Part shown: piece after piece, positions 33,545 to 42,279 of the stretch | Position numbering within the stretch: the stretch's first letter is position 1 | How the letters are laid out: every line of letters starts with the position of its first letter | Source: Lepidurus packardi | Lineage: Eukaryota; Arthropoda; Branchiopoda; Notostraca; Triopsidae | NCBI GenBank assembly: GCA_023053545.1 | Contig: JAKZAN010000002.1 | Span: forward strand, 299,501 to 363,500 | Length of the DNA stretch: 64,000 bases | Direction: 5' to 3' | Translations under genes and position numbers: made by a program | The notes under the pieces: model-generated | The model's input: the letters and a program-made list of their open reading frames with translations, nothing else | Told to the model about the DNA's origin: nothing | Database searches by the model: none

Positions 33545-35552
33545 GAAATGTAGGTTCTTTGTGGAAGAGGTTGAATTTTTGGGTCATTTGGTGAGCTATA
33601 GAAAGGTTCGTCCAGCTAGCTTGAAAACGGAAGTAATCAGACGTTGGGTTAAGCCGACAAACGTCAGGCAAGTAAGACAATTTGTTGGACTGTGTGGGTA
33701 CTACCGACATTTCGTGCCTTCGTTTGCTCAAATTGCCGAACCTTTGACGAATCTAACCAAGAAGACGGTGTCATTTGAATGGAATGATGACTGTGAGGTT
33801 GCTTTTTCAAAGTTAAAGCACATGTTATGTTCCGAGCCCATATTGCGGAACCCAGACTTGAGGCGCCAGTTTATTCTAACTACCGATACGTGCCAGACTG
33901 GTTGGGGAGCTGTCCTTTCCCAACAAGACGATGACGAAAAAGAATACGCCATTTCATTTATGTCAGGCTTGTGGAAACCTGCTGAAAAGAATTATTCAAC
34001 TACCGAACAAGAGTTTCTGGCTTTACTGACTGGCATGGAGAGGTTTAGACATTTCCTTCTTGGGAGACAGTTCGTAGTCTATACTGACCACCAGGCGTTG
34101 AAGTATTGGCAATCGCTGGGTGGAAGGTCACCAAGATTAGCACGTTGGGTCTTGTGGCTAGGGCAGTATGACTTCGAAGTTAAACACCGTGCGGGCAAAG
34201 ACATTCCACATGCCGATGCCTTGTCTCGCCAATGTCGTGTAGCTGTTGTAACTGGGAATAGCATTGAAAAAGATTTCGCGTGGTTTGTGCATTATTGGCA
34301 AAAGTCGAAGAGAGAAACCATCACAGTTCCCGGAAGCTTGGATAAGGAAATTAAGTTTTACTTGAATGACACTGAGAAGTATTTTGTTAAAGATTCGAAA
34401 GTATATCGTACCAATAGTACAGATGCGAAGAAACCCCAAGAAGTTTTTCCTCCCAATTTACGACCAACGATACTAAAGCTAGCTCACGATGTTCCTGCTG
34501 CAGGACATCTGGGGGTCAAAAAGACATTAGCTCGAGTGTTACCACATTATTTTTGGTACAATGTTAAAAAAGATGTCACGAAGTATTGTCAAAGCTGTCA
34601 AAAATGTCTAGAGACAAAGAGTGATACCAGACCATTCCGAGAAGCCTTGAAAGGAAATTCTGTAATTGGTGAACCCTTCAGTCAAATTTCGATGGACATT
34701 TTGGCATTAGGAAGGTCACAAGCAGGGAATCGTTATGGCCTTGTAATTTCTAATTTATTTTCCAAATGGGTTGAAGTGTATGCAATCCCTGATCAGACTG
34801 CTGAGACTGTTAGTCGATGTCTCTTGGAGTATGTAAGTCGATTTGGAATTCCCAAAACCCTGTTGACAGACCAAGGAACCAATTTCGAATCTAAAGTTGT
34901 ACGAATTCTATGCAAAAAGTTAGGTATTACCAAATTACGGACAACTTCCTATCATCCAGCTTGTAACGGTCAAACCGAGCGATTCAATCGTACCTTGTGT
35001 CAAATGTTAACACAGTATGTCAAGGTTGATCAAAAAGACTGGGATGAGTGGTTACAGCTGTTTTGTTCGCTTACCGCACCGCCACCCATTCCACAACTGG
35101 GTTGGCACCGGCAGAACTTATTTTTGGCAGAAATTTGCGAGCACCAATTGTCAGTGAGCTGCAAGACGAAGCAGACTTAGTTATATTGAAATGCAGCCCT
35201 CGTATGCGGAGTTTTTACGTCGTTTACAGAAAACACAGGAGCATTTACGAAAATCAGCCCTAGACGCAATTAGCCAACAAAACCAATCAACACGCGCCCG
35301 TATTACCGAGCAGGGTAACTTCCACATTGGAGATCAAGTCTTTCTTAAGGTTCATCAAGTGAAAAGAGGCTTAACACCTAAACTGGCAAAGCGTGCTGAT
35401 GGTCCTTTTCGAAAGTCATACGACCGGATTACGTAATTCAGCGTGGTCGAGTGAAGAAGCTGGTCCATGGTTCAAATTTAAGAAAAATGTGTGACGGTGT
35501 GCGCCCAATCTTCCCTGTTGAAGAAGAAGCCGAAGATGATTTGGAAGTTTAG
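33545..35552 (+). pseudogene. Gypsy-1 RNase H and integrase part of pol (frameshifted)
   Basis: The frame continues the RT connection from 25593 (EVEFLGHLVS). It then shows RNase H (TTDTCQTGWGAVLSQ and YTDHQALKYW), the integrase zinc region (HDVPAAGHLGVKK...CQSCQKC), and integrase D-D-E (SMDILALGRS, LLTDQGTNFE, NGQTERFNR). One-base frame changes near 35062, 35190 and 35415 break the integrase C-terminus. The last recognisable frame stops at about 35552. No LTR follows within reach. Confidence 0.85.
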
Positions 35553-35589
35553 TATTTTTCTTAACACTTTCAAATGCGCGCGTTGCCGG

Positions 35590-35851
35590 TAGGACCCTAC
35601 GTCAGCCCAAAACTCCCTAGAGTGCCCGAGAGAAAGGTCACCAGTCCCCCGTTTTCTGAATGTTTTCTTCTCTTCTCGAACCCTTTTTCTAGTAGATTAG
35701 GAATGCCTACATGGGGATTAGGAATGCCTACATGGGGATTAGGAATGCCTACATGGTACTGTACATGGCACAGTCTGGGAATCCATCCCCCATATAAGCC
35801 TTCGTACCCTCACATCCTCTTGGGACCGAGAGATTTGTGAGAAAACCTTAA
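35590..35851 (+). repeat. Dispersed repeat, copy split by the TTAA transposon
   Basis: This segment matches, in inverted orientation, 26545-26788 inside the hAT element, and continues at 41112-41135 beyond the TTAA transposon. The match across the junction gives an independent, nearly intact paralogue of the pre-insertion site. The family is unknown. It is not clearly an LTR of gypsy-1, because no polypurine tract precedes it. Confidence 0.7.
35696..35756 (+). repeat. 21-bp tandem repeat, nearly three copies
   Basis: ATTAGGAATGCCTACATGGGG is repeated at 35696, 35717 and 35738 (the last copy is truncated). The inverted paralogue in the hAT element has only one copy, so the expansion is local. 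Confidence 0.9.
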
Positions 35852-35869
35852 GGCCACGGTGTAGTGTAA
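35852..35869 (+). repeat. TTAA transposon left terminal inverted repeat
   Basis: GGCCACGGTGTAGTGTAA, preceded by the TTAA target copy. It matches the complement of 41094-41111 at 17 of 18 positions. Confidence 0.85.
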
Positions 35870-36385
35870 CTCCTTATGGCGCTATAGCATGGCAAACTTA
35901 AGTTACACCTTTCTCAGTCCCTTTGCAATATAATCAAATTGTATTGTGACAGTAATGTATGGTATTTCTTTTTCAATTTAACTGGGTTGCTAGTTTTTAA
36001 TATTTGGCTTCCATAAATTTTTTACGTAGAAGAACATGTTAAAATATTGATATAGAAAAAAAAACCGAACCCAGATTTTTCGAGTTTATTATTATGATAT
36101 TTTTAAAGAAAGAATTTTTCAATTATCTCTTACTGTTTACTTGGAAAGGTGTACTAAAGTTTATGAAATTCGGATGAGAAATTGTGCTGCCACTCAGAAA
36201 ATAACGACCAGGCAGGAAACTGCATAGCTTGTGCAGAACTCAAGAATGAGGATGAAAAGGAGATACCGTAAAAGTAGGGGGAAGGATATGACAAGTCACT
36301 AATTGGGTTTGCTCGAGCCTAAAGTAACCAAAGGGCACAAATACCTTGTGGCATTTTACCCTTTTCTTTTTGTCTCCGAATGGCT

Positions 36386-36436
36386 TTTCTTGACCTCTTT
36401 CCCCCTGTTAGCAAAGAGGGGAAAGAGGTCAAGAAA
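36386..36436. repeat. Perfect 19-bp inverted repeat, 13-nt loop (left arm)
   Basis: TTTCTTGACCTCTTTCCCC (36386-36404) is the exact complement of 36418-36436. It lies in the non-coding left arm, downstream of the transposase stop codon. Confidence 0.9.
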
Positions 36437-36623
36437 GCGAACCAAGTTGGGTCTAGAAAAGGTGAAAAGATTTCCGGCTTGGTTACGAAAGCTAAGACTA
36501 TAAGTATAGCTGCAGTTAGCTGCTTGGCGTGTAAATTTGGAAAATTTACAGTACAAATACATACATTTATTAAAGAAACTTACCTTACGTGTTGGTTTGT
36601 AATAATGAAAACTAGCTTTACTT

Positions 36624-36889
36624 AGGCATCAGTTCTAATTTTGTCATCACCGGATGCAAGTAACTCTTAGCTCAATGGTATATTTAAAAGATACCATTTC
36701 ACGGTGGCATTTTATATTTGACATCTCACGAGAGGCTCAAACTATCCTTTACTCTCAGGCATTAGTTAGTATTGTCATCACCGGATGCAAAAAACTCTTG
36801 GCTCAATGGTATATTTAAAAGATACCATTTCACGGTGGCATTTTATATTTGATAGCAACCTCTCGGATGTTTTTCATTGGTGAACTCAA
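36624..36889. repeat. 133-bp tandem duplication in the left arm
   Basis: Units start at 36624 and 36757 with AGGCAT(C/T)AGTT and share the block from GTCATCACCGGATGCAA to GGTGGCATTTTATATTTGA. Each unit contains a short palindrome (ATGGTAT ... ATACCAT). The second unit diverges after about 100 bp. Confidence 0.85.
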
Positions 36890-37023
36890 TGATTTCATGA
36901 AGGAAATCATCTCACGAGAGGCTTTGACGTGCATTTTATACAAGCTTTCAATAAGTTGACCTCACGGTACATTTATAATTTTAATCCATGTGCATGTTTG
37001 ACCAACATAATATGTGCATCAGA

Positions 37024-39711
37024 TCACTGATCAAGTGGTCTCTTTGCGGCCTTTTTACCGTTTGTTTGGTCTGCGACCTTTTTAGCCTCTATAGCGGCCA
37101 AAACGTAAGGCGGCTCCCGCGGAGCCAACTTTTGTCCCATCCGCGGGTCTGCAAGTTCAAGCAACATACAGTCCATGAAAAAGGCTCTGAGTTTTGGAAG
37201 CATTATGTCTTCCCAAAAAACCCTGTCAAACACAATCCGCTCAACTTGCAAACTGTTCTTTGTCCATGCAACAAAATCACACCACGCTCTTCCGGTCACG
37301 GCAAGCTGTCCTGTAACTTGGTAGTAGTGATTGTGCGTTCTCTTCAATCTCAGTTTGTCACCATCAACTAACTCTAGAAAGCAGTCTTTCGGTTTTGATT
37401 TTACAAATTCAATGAAGGAAGACGCTGTCTCTGCCTTTTGGGGACACTTTATCTCGATAAGTCCTTCGTCACCTACAAGGCCGTCGGGAGATGCTCCCAG
37501 GTAACCTAGCTCAGGATGCACCCAAAACCCTGATGGGACTACAGTCACACAGTTCTTTATTTCGTAGTCTTTCCTGGCATTTGGCTCATTGGCCTGTCCG
37601 TAACGAGTACCTTCTGTGCTAATGTTATTAGGACTTAGTATTGCTTGCAATGTATTTTGACGCAAAGTTGTATCTCTGAGCTTACACACTTTGCCAAAGT
37701 GAGAAGCGGTCAGTCTACTCGCCCTTGCATCAAACCAATCAGAAGAATCAGCCTGCTCTCTAGTTTTCTCTTCAAGGGCCACAATCTGCTCCCTGCTAAG
37801 CTGCTGTTGAGCAACAATCAGTTTGCACCTGTCACGTAAGATCTCCTCTGGCAAATCTGGCTTTCCATAATGGCAATCAGGTCCTGCGAAAGCTTCGCGC
37901 CTCCGAGTCAAAGCTTGTCGTGGAGAAGCAATAGCATTATTTTCCCGTGACTTCTCTAACCGATTTCTGAACGAAAGAATATCGTCGTGACAATTCTTGG
38001 CAAAATTTTCTGTAGCAATGCTACAGGAACCATATTTTTTCAAAATAGCAGCCTGAAAACCTCGTCCATGGTGATATTCTAGAACAGCACCATAACATCG
38101 GTAATTATAAGATCCCCTTTGCGAGCGGAGAAATTGCTTGCCACCAGAGAATTTAGCCACCATGGACATAAACCGCTCTGCGAGGTTAGTCGTAACTTCG
38201 GTAAGCAAACCTGCAGCTTTGCTCCTACAGCCCAACAAGATCTCCATTACTTCAGTGTACAAAGCAGTGTGTACATTCTGTTTCAATTTCTGACCCACTG
38301 ACTTACAACCCTTTCCACCATCGCTGGCCGCAGTGCAAAAAGTGTGGTCATTCAAAAGATAATGTCTGGGACCATTGCTCAGAAATGAACGAAGTTGATC
38401 AACATTTCCCTTCAATCTAGCGTTACGATTGATTGCACCTCGTGCTGCACCGCCAAGTTTACGTATCAAAAGAGGGGTCAAAATTTTCTTATTGGCAGGG
38501 GTTTTGCCCTGAAGTTTATACAGAGCTTTCGTGAAATTTTTCATTACATGATTTGCACACTCAAGCTTGCGGACGGTTTTCTGAGTGCGAGGAGTATTAG
38601 CGAGGATAGCATTATGGGTCGAAGAGTCCCCGTCACCAATAAACGTTCGATAGCGCAAGCCGTGCTTGTCTTCAGCATCTCTAAAACCATCTACAATAAT
38701 GGAGCTTTCCATTGCTGTAGACGGACCGTCCCAGTTTTTGAAACATTCGTGGGGGCGAGGATCCACTTGTTTGTTCTTAGCTTGTTGACAAATGGAACAA
38801 TATTTGTTACGAACTCCTACATGCAATATTTTCTTGGTCCGCGCACCAATGATTACGCCCACACCTGACTTGGCTGTGTACCTGGTGCCGTGGCTCCTTT
38901 GAGACCACCCACCATCGCCAATTACGGTTATGTACGGCGTGTTGTCTTCGTCGATTTGTTCAGCCCGTTCAGCCGATTCACGTTCTTCCTTCCCTGCATG
39001 TTCTATTTCTAGCTTTGCCTCTTTCTCCCATATTTTCCCAACTTTACGTTCCTGTTCAATAAATGAGTTGCGGTTCATTGAAGGAACGCCAACGGTTGCC
39101 ATGAATTCTTCTAAGTGGTTATGGGCTGCACCAATTTGCATAATTCCCATTGCAATTTTTGTGTTGACGGACAGAGCCTGAACTTTATCTGACCTCAAGC
39201 GTGCAGCATGCGGCGAAATGTTCTTTTGGGTAGGCCTTACATGCGCATATGGAGAAACGTGGTCAGTTGTTATAAAAATATTCTCCTGGCATTTCTCACA
39301 TTTGAAAGCAAAACTGCTCCAAAAACCTTTCTTAACTTCCTTTTGGAAAGGAATGGGTGAGCAACAAATATCGTAGTGTTCAAAAATCTTATTGTGCCCT
39401 GACAAGAAATGGCAAACATTTACTAATCGAAGTCCGTCAACTTCTTTCTTCATTTTTGGTTGCGAATACCAAACAGGTTCAATGTTAAGTTCTACAGCAT
39501 CAATTTCTGCCTGTTCTTTAAGAATGCGTGAAATTTCGTCATCTTCGAGACAGTTCGTTTCTTTGTCAAGGAGATCTAAACTAGCAAAGCTATTGGAAAC
39601 AACGGAGCTAGTGCTAGCTATAGGCTCAATGGAAACTGATTCTATAGCAGGTCTGGAACTTACAGTACAAGAAGTTTGTAATTTTAAAACTTTCACCTGG
39701 CGATACTTCAT
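37024..39711 (-). CDS. Mutator-like DDE transposase fused to a YqaJ/lambda-exonuclease-type nuclease
   Basis: One open frame of 895 aa from ATG 39711. Residues about 100-145 hold paired Cys (CHFL, CC, CEKC), a likely zinc site. Residues 260-520 look like an RNase H-fold transposase: GDGGW (Asp 266), a Cys/His insert (CSICQQAKNK..HECF), GDGDSSTHN (Asp 360/362) and NLAERFMS (Glu 512). Residues 655-850 match the YqaJ/lambda exo core: RASRLTASHFG (Arg 665), Glu 709 in GQANEP, Asp 743 in ASPDG, EIK at 753-755 and Gln 798 in YYQVTGQL. The C-terminus is Lys-rich. An upstream frame (39817-39626, MARKKILSSCSKQKL) could supply an alternative N-terminus by splicing or frameshift, but no in-phase junction was found. 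Fold assignments are from motifs only. Confidence 0.85.
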   Translation of the reverse strand: MKYRQVKVLKLQTSCTVSSRPAIESVSIEPIASTSSVVSNSFASLDLLDKETNCLEDDEISRILKEQAEIDAVELNIEPVWYSQPKMKKEVDGLRLVNVCHFLSGHNKIFEHYDICCSPIPFQKEVKKGFWSSFAFKCEKCQENIFITTDHVSPYAHVRPTQKNISPHAARLRSDKVQALSVNTKIAMGIMQIGAAHNHLEEFMATVGVPSMNRNSFIEQERKVGKIWEKEAKLEIEHAGKEERESAERAEQIDEDNTPYITVIGDGGWSQRSHGTRYTAKSGVGVIIGARTKKILHVGVRNKYCSICQQAKNKQVDPRPHECFKNWDGPSTAMESSIIVDGFRDAEDKHGLRYRTFIGDGDSSTHNAILANTPRTQKTVRKLECANHVMKNFTKALYKLQGKTPANKKILTPLLIRKLGGAARGAINRNARLKGNVDQLRSFLSNGPRHYLLNDHTFCTAASDGGKGCKSVGQKLKQNVHTALYTEVMEILLGCRSKAAGLLTEVTTNLAERFMSMVAKFSGGKQFLRSQRGSYNYRCYGAVLEYHHGRGFQAAILKKYGSCSIATENFAKNCHDDILSFRNRLEKSRENNAIASPRQALTRRREAFAGPDCHYGKPDLPEEILRDRCKLIVAQQQLSREQIVALEEKTREQADSSDWFDARASRLTASHFGKVCKLRDTTLRQNTLQAILSPNNISTEGTRYGQANEPNARKDYEIKNCVTVVPSGFWVHPELGYLGASPDGLVGDEGLIEIKCPQKAETASSFIEFVKSKPKDCFLELVDGDKLRLKRTHNHYYQVTGQLAVTGRAWCDFVAWTKNSLQVERIVFDRVFWEDIMLPKLRAFFMDCMLLELADPRMGQKLAPREPPYVLAAIEAKKVADQTNGKKAAKRPLDQ

Positions 39712-40781
39712 CTGGATCTGCTGGGTGTTCTTGGCAAAGCTTTTCTCTTCGGTTCTTCAAAGCAACGCCTCTCAGTTTCTGTTTGCTACAGGATGACAGT
39801 ATTTTTTTTCTTGCCATTTTCAGTCAGTAGTACCGATGCAAAAAACAAATAACGTAATAACTTGCGCCACTCAATGTTTGTACGACTCACGAACGCAGTA
39901 ATGAACTTTTTCGTTGTCGTTTTAAATGATCAACTACAATGCTATAATGTTTGAAACTATTCAAGAAATTGGTAACACCGAAATCAAGAACCGCTGATGC
40001 TGATCTCTGATTACGGAATGCGTTCTAGTCAAAGTTTCATAACAATATTCCGAAAAGTTAGTGAAATAGTAAAAGTGAATGTCCTTTGAAATCGCATTTT
40101 GGCAAATTACACAAACACTACAAATTAAAAAGTCCTTCAGTTTTGAGAAATATTGAATTCCCCTCAGTAGAAAAATTATGCGTTTCCAGTTATTCCGTTG
40201 GGATATAATCAAAGCTTGTTGTTGTAGTGAATTTGAGATCGAAAGTGAAGGTTGTTGCAAAATACTGATCCTCAATAATTTGGAATCTATTTTATTGGTT
40301 ACTTCCTTTGACTGATTCATGTCTAAAAGCTAAAATATTCAGTAACTTATTTTACATTCCAGAGTTTCACGCTGGGGCCAAGCAGGAAAAACTATTGCAA
40401 GATGTAATTTAGCGATCAATGACCTATCGGCATCAAGATGATCATCAGCGTGCATTACACTTTTCAGCAGGGCCATAGCAGTTTAACATGGCAATTTTAA
40501 CCCGGTCATCAACATTTCGAACGAAAGCCCAAAAGAGCAAGATCTTCGAAGGCTATTAGTTGACTAGAGCTAGACTATAAACAGTGATCGCTAAGACGAG
40601 CGATAAGATGGGTGGTAACCTTGAGTGTAAAGCACGGTAATGGCAATTTTCTAGGAAAATAGTATTATTTAGTTCGGAATTTCTAAGTACACTTCTAAAG
40701 CTTGGAAATTGGATTATCCCTTCCATTGGTATTTTATACATAAAACGACGGTGTCAACCTTTACCATAAAGAATGGTAATG

Positions 40782-40824
40782 ACAATTTTCTAAGAAAATA
40801 AATTATATTTTCTTAGAAAATTGT
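40782..40824. repeat. Perfect 19-bp inverted repeat, 5-nt loop (right arm)
   Basis: ACAATTTTCTAAGAAAATA (40782-40800) pairs exactly with 40806-40824 around the loop AATTA. It lies in one of two diverged tandem units (about 40630-40745 and 40770-40900) that share GGTAATG.CAATTTTCTA and AAATTGGATTATC. Confidence 0.9.
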
Positions 40825-41093
40825 TTATTTCGCCATTTCTAAATACTTACACGTCTAGCGCATGCAAATTGGATTATCAGTTAAATTGGTATTCCCTCCC
40901 ATTCTCAAGCGAAAATAGGGAGGAAGTTCCTTAGCATAAGCTGACCTTTTCCCTTTACCCCATACTTTACCCTAATTATTGTGTGCAGACCTCTAGTGCG
41001 AGAAATTAGTCATAGGTGTATATTTATTTGTAGCATTCTCAGGATATAGGGGTCTATGCCAGCGACATCTTTTGACGGAAAATAGTCAACTAC

Positions 41094-41111
41094 TTACACC
41101 ACACCGTGGCC
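41094..41111 (-). repeat. TTAA transposon right terminal inverted repeat
   Basis: TTACACCACACCGTGGCC complements the left end with one mismatch and is followed by TTAA at 41112-41115. Confidence 0.85.
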
Positions 41112-41135
41112 TTAACATTGGAAGGATACCCCTGT

Positions 41136-42279
41136 TAAAGCTGGGGCATGATGTTCGCGGTCACCGGGGGTAAGAGAAGAAAAAAAGGGGGAAGAGGGGG
41201 AAGACTATGCAAACAAAGAAAGAAATTTGTCGCAGCCATACGAATTAGCCGCCGCGCGACTCCAGCCATCTTTTAAGAAGAAGACAGCACCCGTCGGGGA
41301 GTCATCCCTGTCTCGTACGCTTCCTGCATGAGTGCCACCCGACGTTGCCCGGCCTCACCGTAATAGTGGGCCATTTAAAAAGTCTACCCGACTCGAAATC
41401 TGTGCCTTGAACTGACGCAGTTTAGAGCTGGCTTCCCCTTCCCCCACCCCACACCTACGGTCAGCTCGTGCAGAATAGCTGACGAGTTCTGTTAATGAAG
41501 CGAACATAGAAAGTTTCCTACCTGTAAAAAACCCGGCCTGGAAGTTTACACAATCCAATGACGAGAAAACACGGAGAAAATAAAATAGGGAAGTGAAAGG
41601 AAAGGAGAAGCTGCCGTTTAAAGCTCCCAATCAACTGCAAGAGAACAAAAAATATTGCGACTCTTCAAAAATATCCTATACTATAGTCAAGGTCCCGTAG
41701 TAGATGCCACTTATTGCGATCCCTGGTTGTTGGAATCAGCGGGTTTATGGAATTAAGTTTTAAAGGACTGATTCAAACCGTGTTGAGAACCCTCCCTAAG
41801 CGTAGGAGTAGGCTTCAGCAGTGTTGGTTGTGCTTTAGACGTGTGGTTATATAAAAATTGCGGAAATAACAGAAAAAGAACAAGAAAACAAGCGTTGATA
41901 GAAATGTAACAGAGCAGGTGTGGCTCGCATTGAAACGACAAGTTGAATTTAAAAGATTTGCAACAAAGGAAAGCGGCCGTTAATTTAGGAATTCTTCAAT
42001 CATCTCTATCAAAATTGTTGAAAAATCGTTGCAAAATAAAGAATATGGTCATTTGGTATAGACAAGAAAATGTAATTTCGTTCCTAATATCACTATTTTT
42101 CCTTTTCTTATTTACATCATAAAACAACCTACGCACATGTACTGTACACATTTCCAATTTTCGGTTATTAGAATCTCCGCTTAGTCGAAGTAATATTCAC
42201 TTGACAACCGTGATCACAATAAGCGACATCTACTCTGATGAAAATGGTATCAAAAACACCTGCACTAAAATGGATCTTA
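41136..42279. other. Non-coding stretch between two transposon genes
   Basis: It begins with the end of the interrupted dispersed repeat and a GA-rich run (41165-41215). No coding support was found on either strand. Confidence 0.35.

Larger units (their letters stand above)
24124..35552 (+). mobile_element. Gypsy-1: old Ty3/gypsy retrotransposon, split by gypsy-2
   Basis: The element survives as 24124-25593 and 33545-35552. The RT reading frame is collinear across the gypsy-2 insertion, whose target duplication is CATT. Its gag-end zinc knuckle, protease, reverse transcriptase, RNase H and integrase appear in the standard Ty3/gypsy order. No LTR of its own could be found at either end, so both ends are truncated or too diverged. 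Several single-base frame breaks show that it is older than gypsy-2. Confidence 0.85.
35852..41111 (-). mobile_element. TTAA-target DNA transposon (Kolobok-like) with transposase-nuclease fusion
   Basis: The 5260-bp element is flanked by TTAA at 35848-35851 and 41112-41115. Its ends form 18-bp inverted repeats (GGCCACGGTGTAGTGTAA against GGCCACGGTGTGGTGTAA, one mismatch). It interrupts a dispersed repeat whose uninterrupted paralogue exists at 26545-26788. It holds one long intact gene (37024-39711, minus strand) and repeat-rich non-coding arms with perfect hairpins. TTAA duplication is known for piggyBac and Kolobok elements. The protein is not piggyBac-like, so Kolobok-like is the better guess. 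Confidence 0.85.

Noticed and set aside
35590..35851. 3' LTR of gypsy-1
   Set aside because: No polypurine tract precedes it and no matching 5' copy occurs upstream of 24124; only an inverted copy inside the hAT element exists.
36404..36430. Transcription terminator hairpin
   Set aside because: The organism is a eukaryote; the hairpin lies within transposon arm DNA and has no such role here.
38395..39181. Plus-strand frames inside the transposase-nuclease gene
   Set aside because: They are antisense shadows of the 895-aa minus-strand frame, which has clear motifs.
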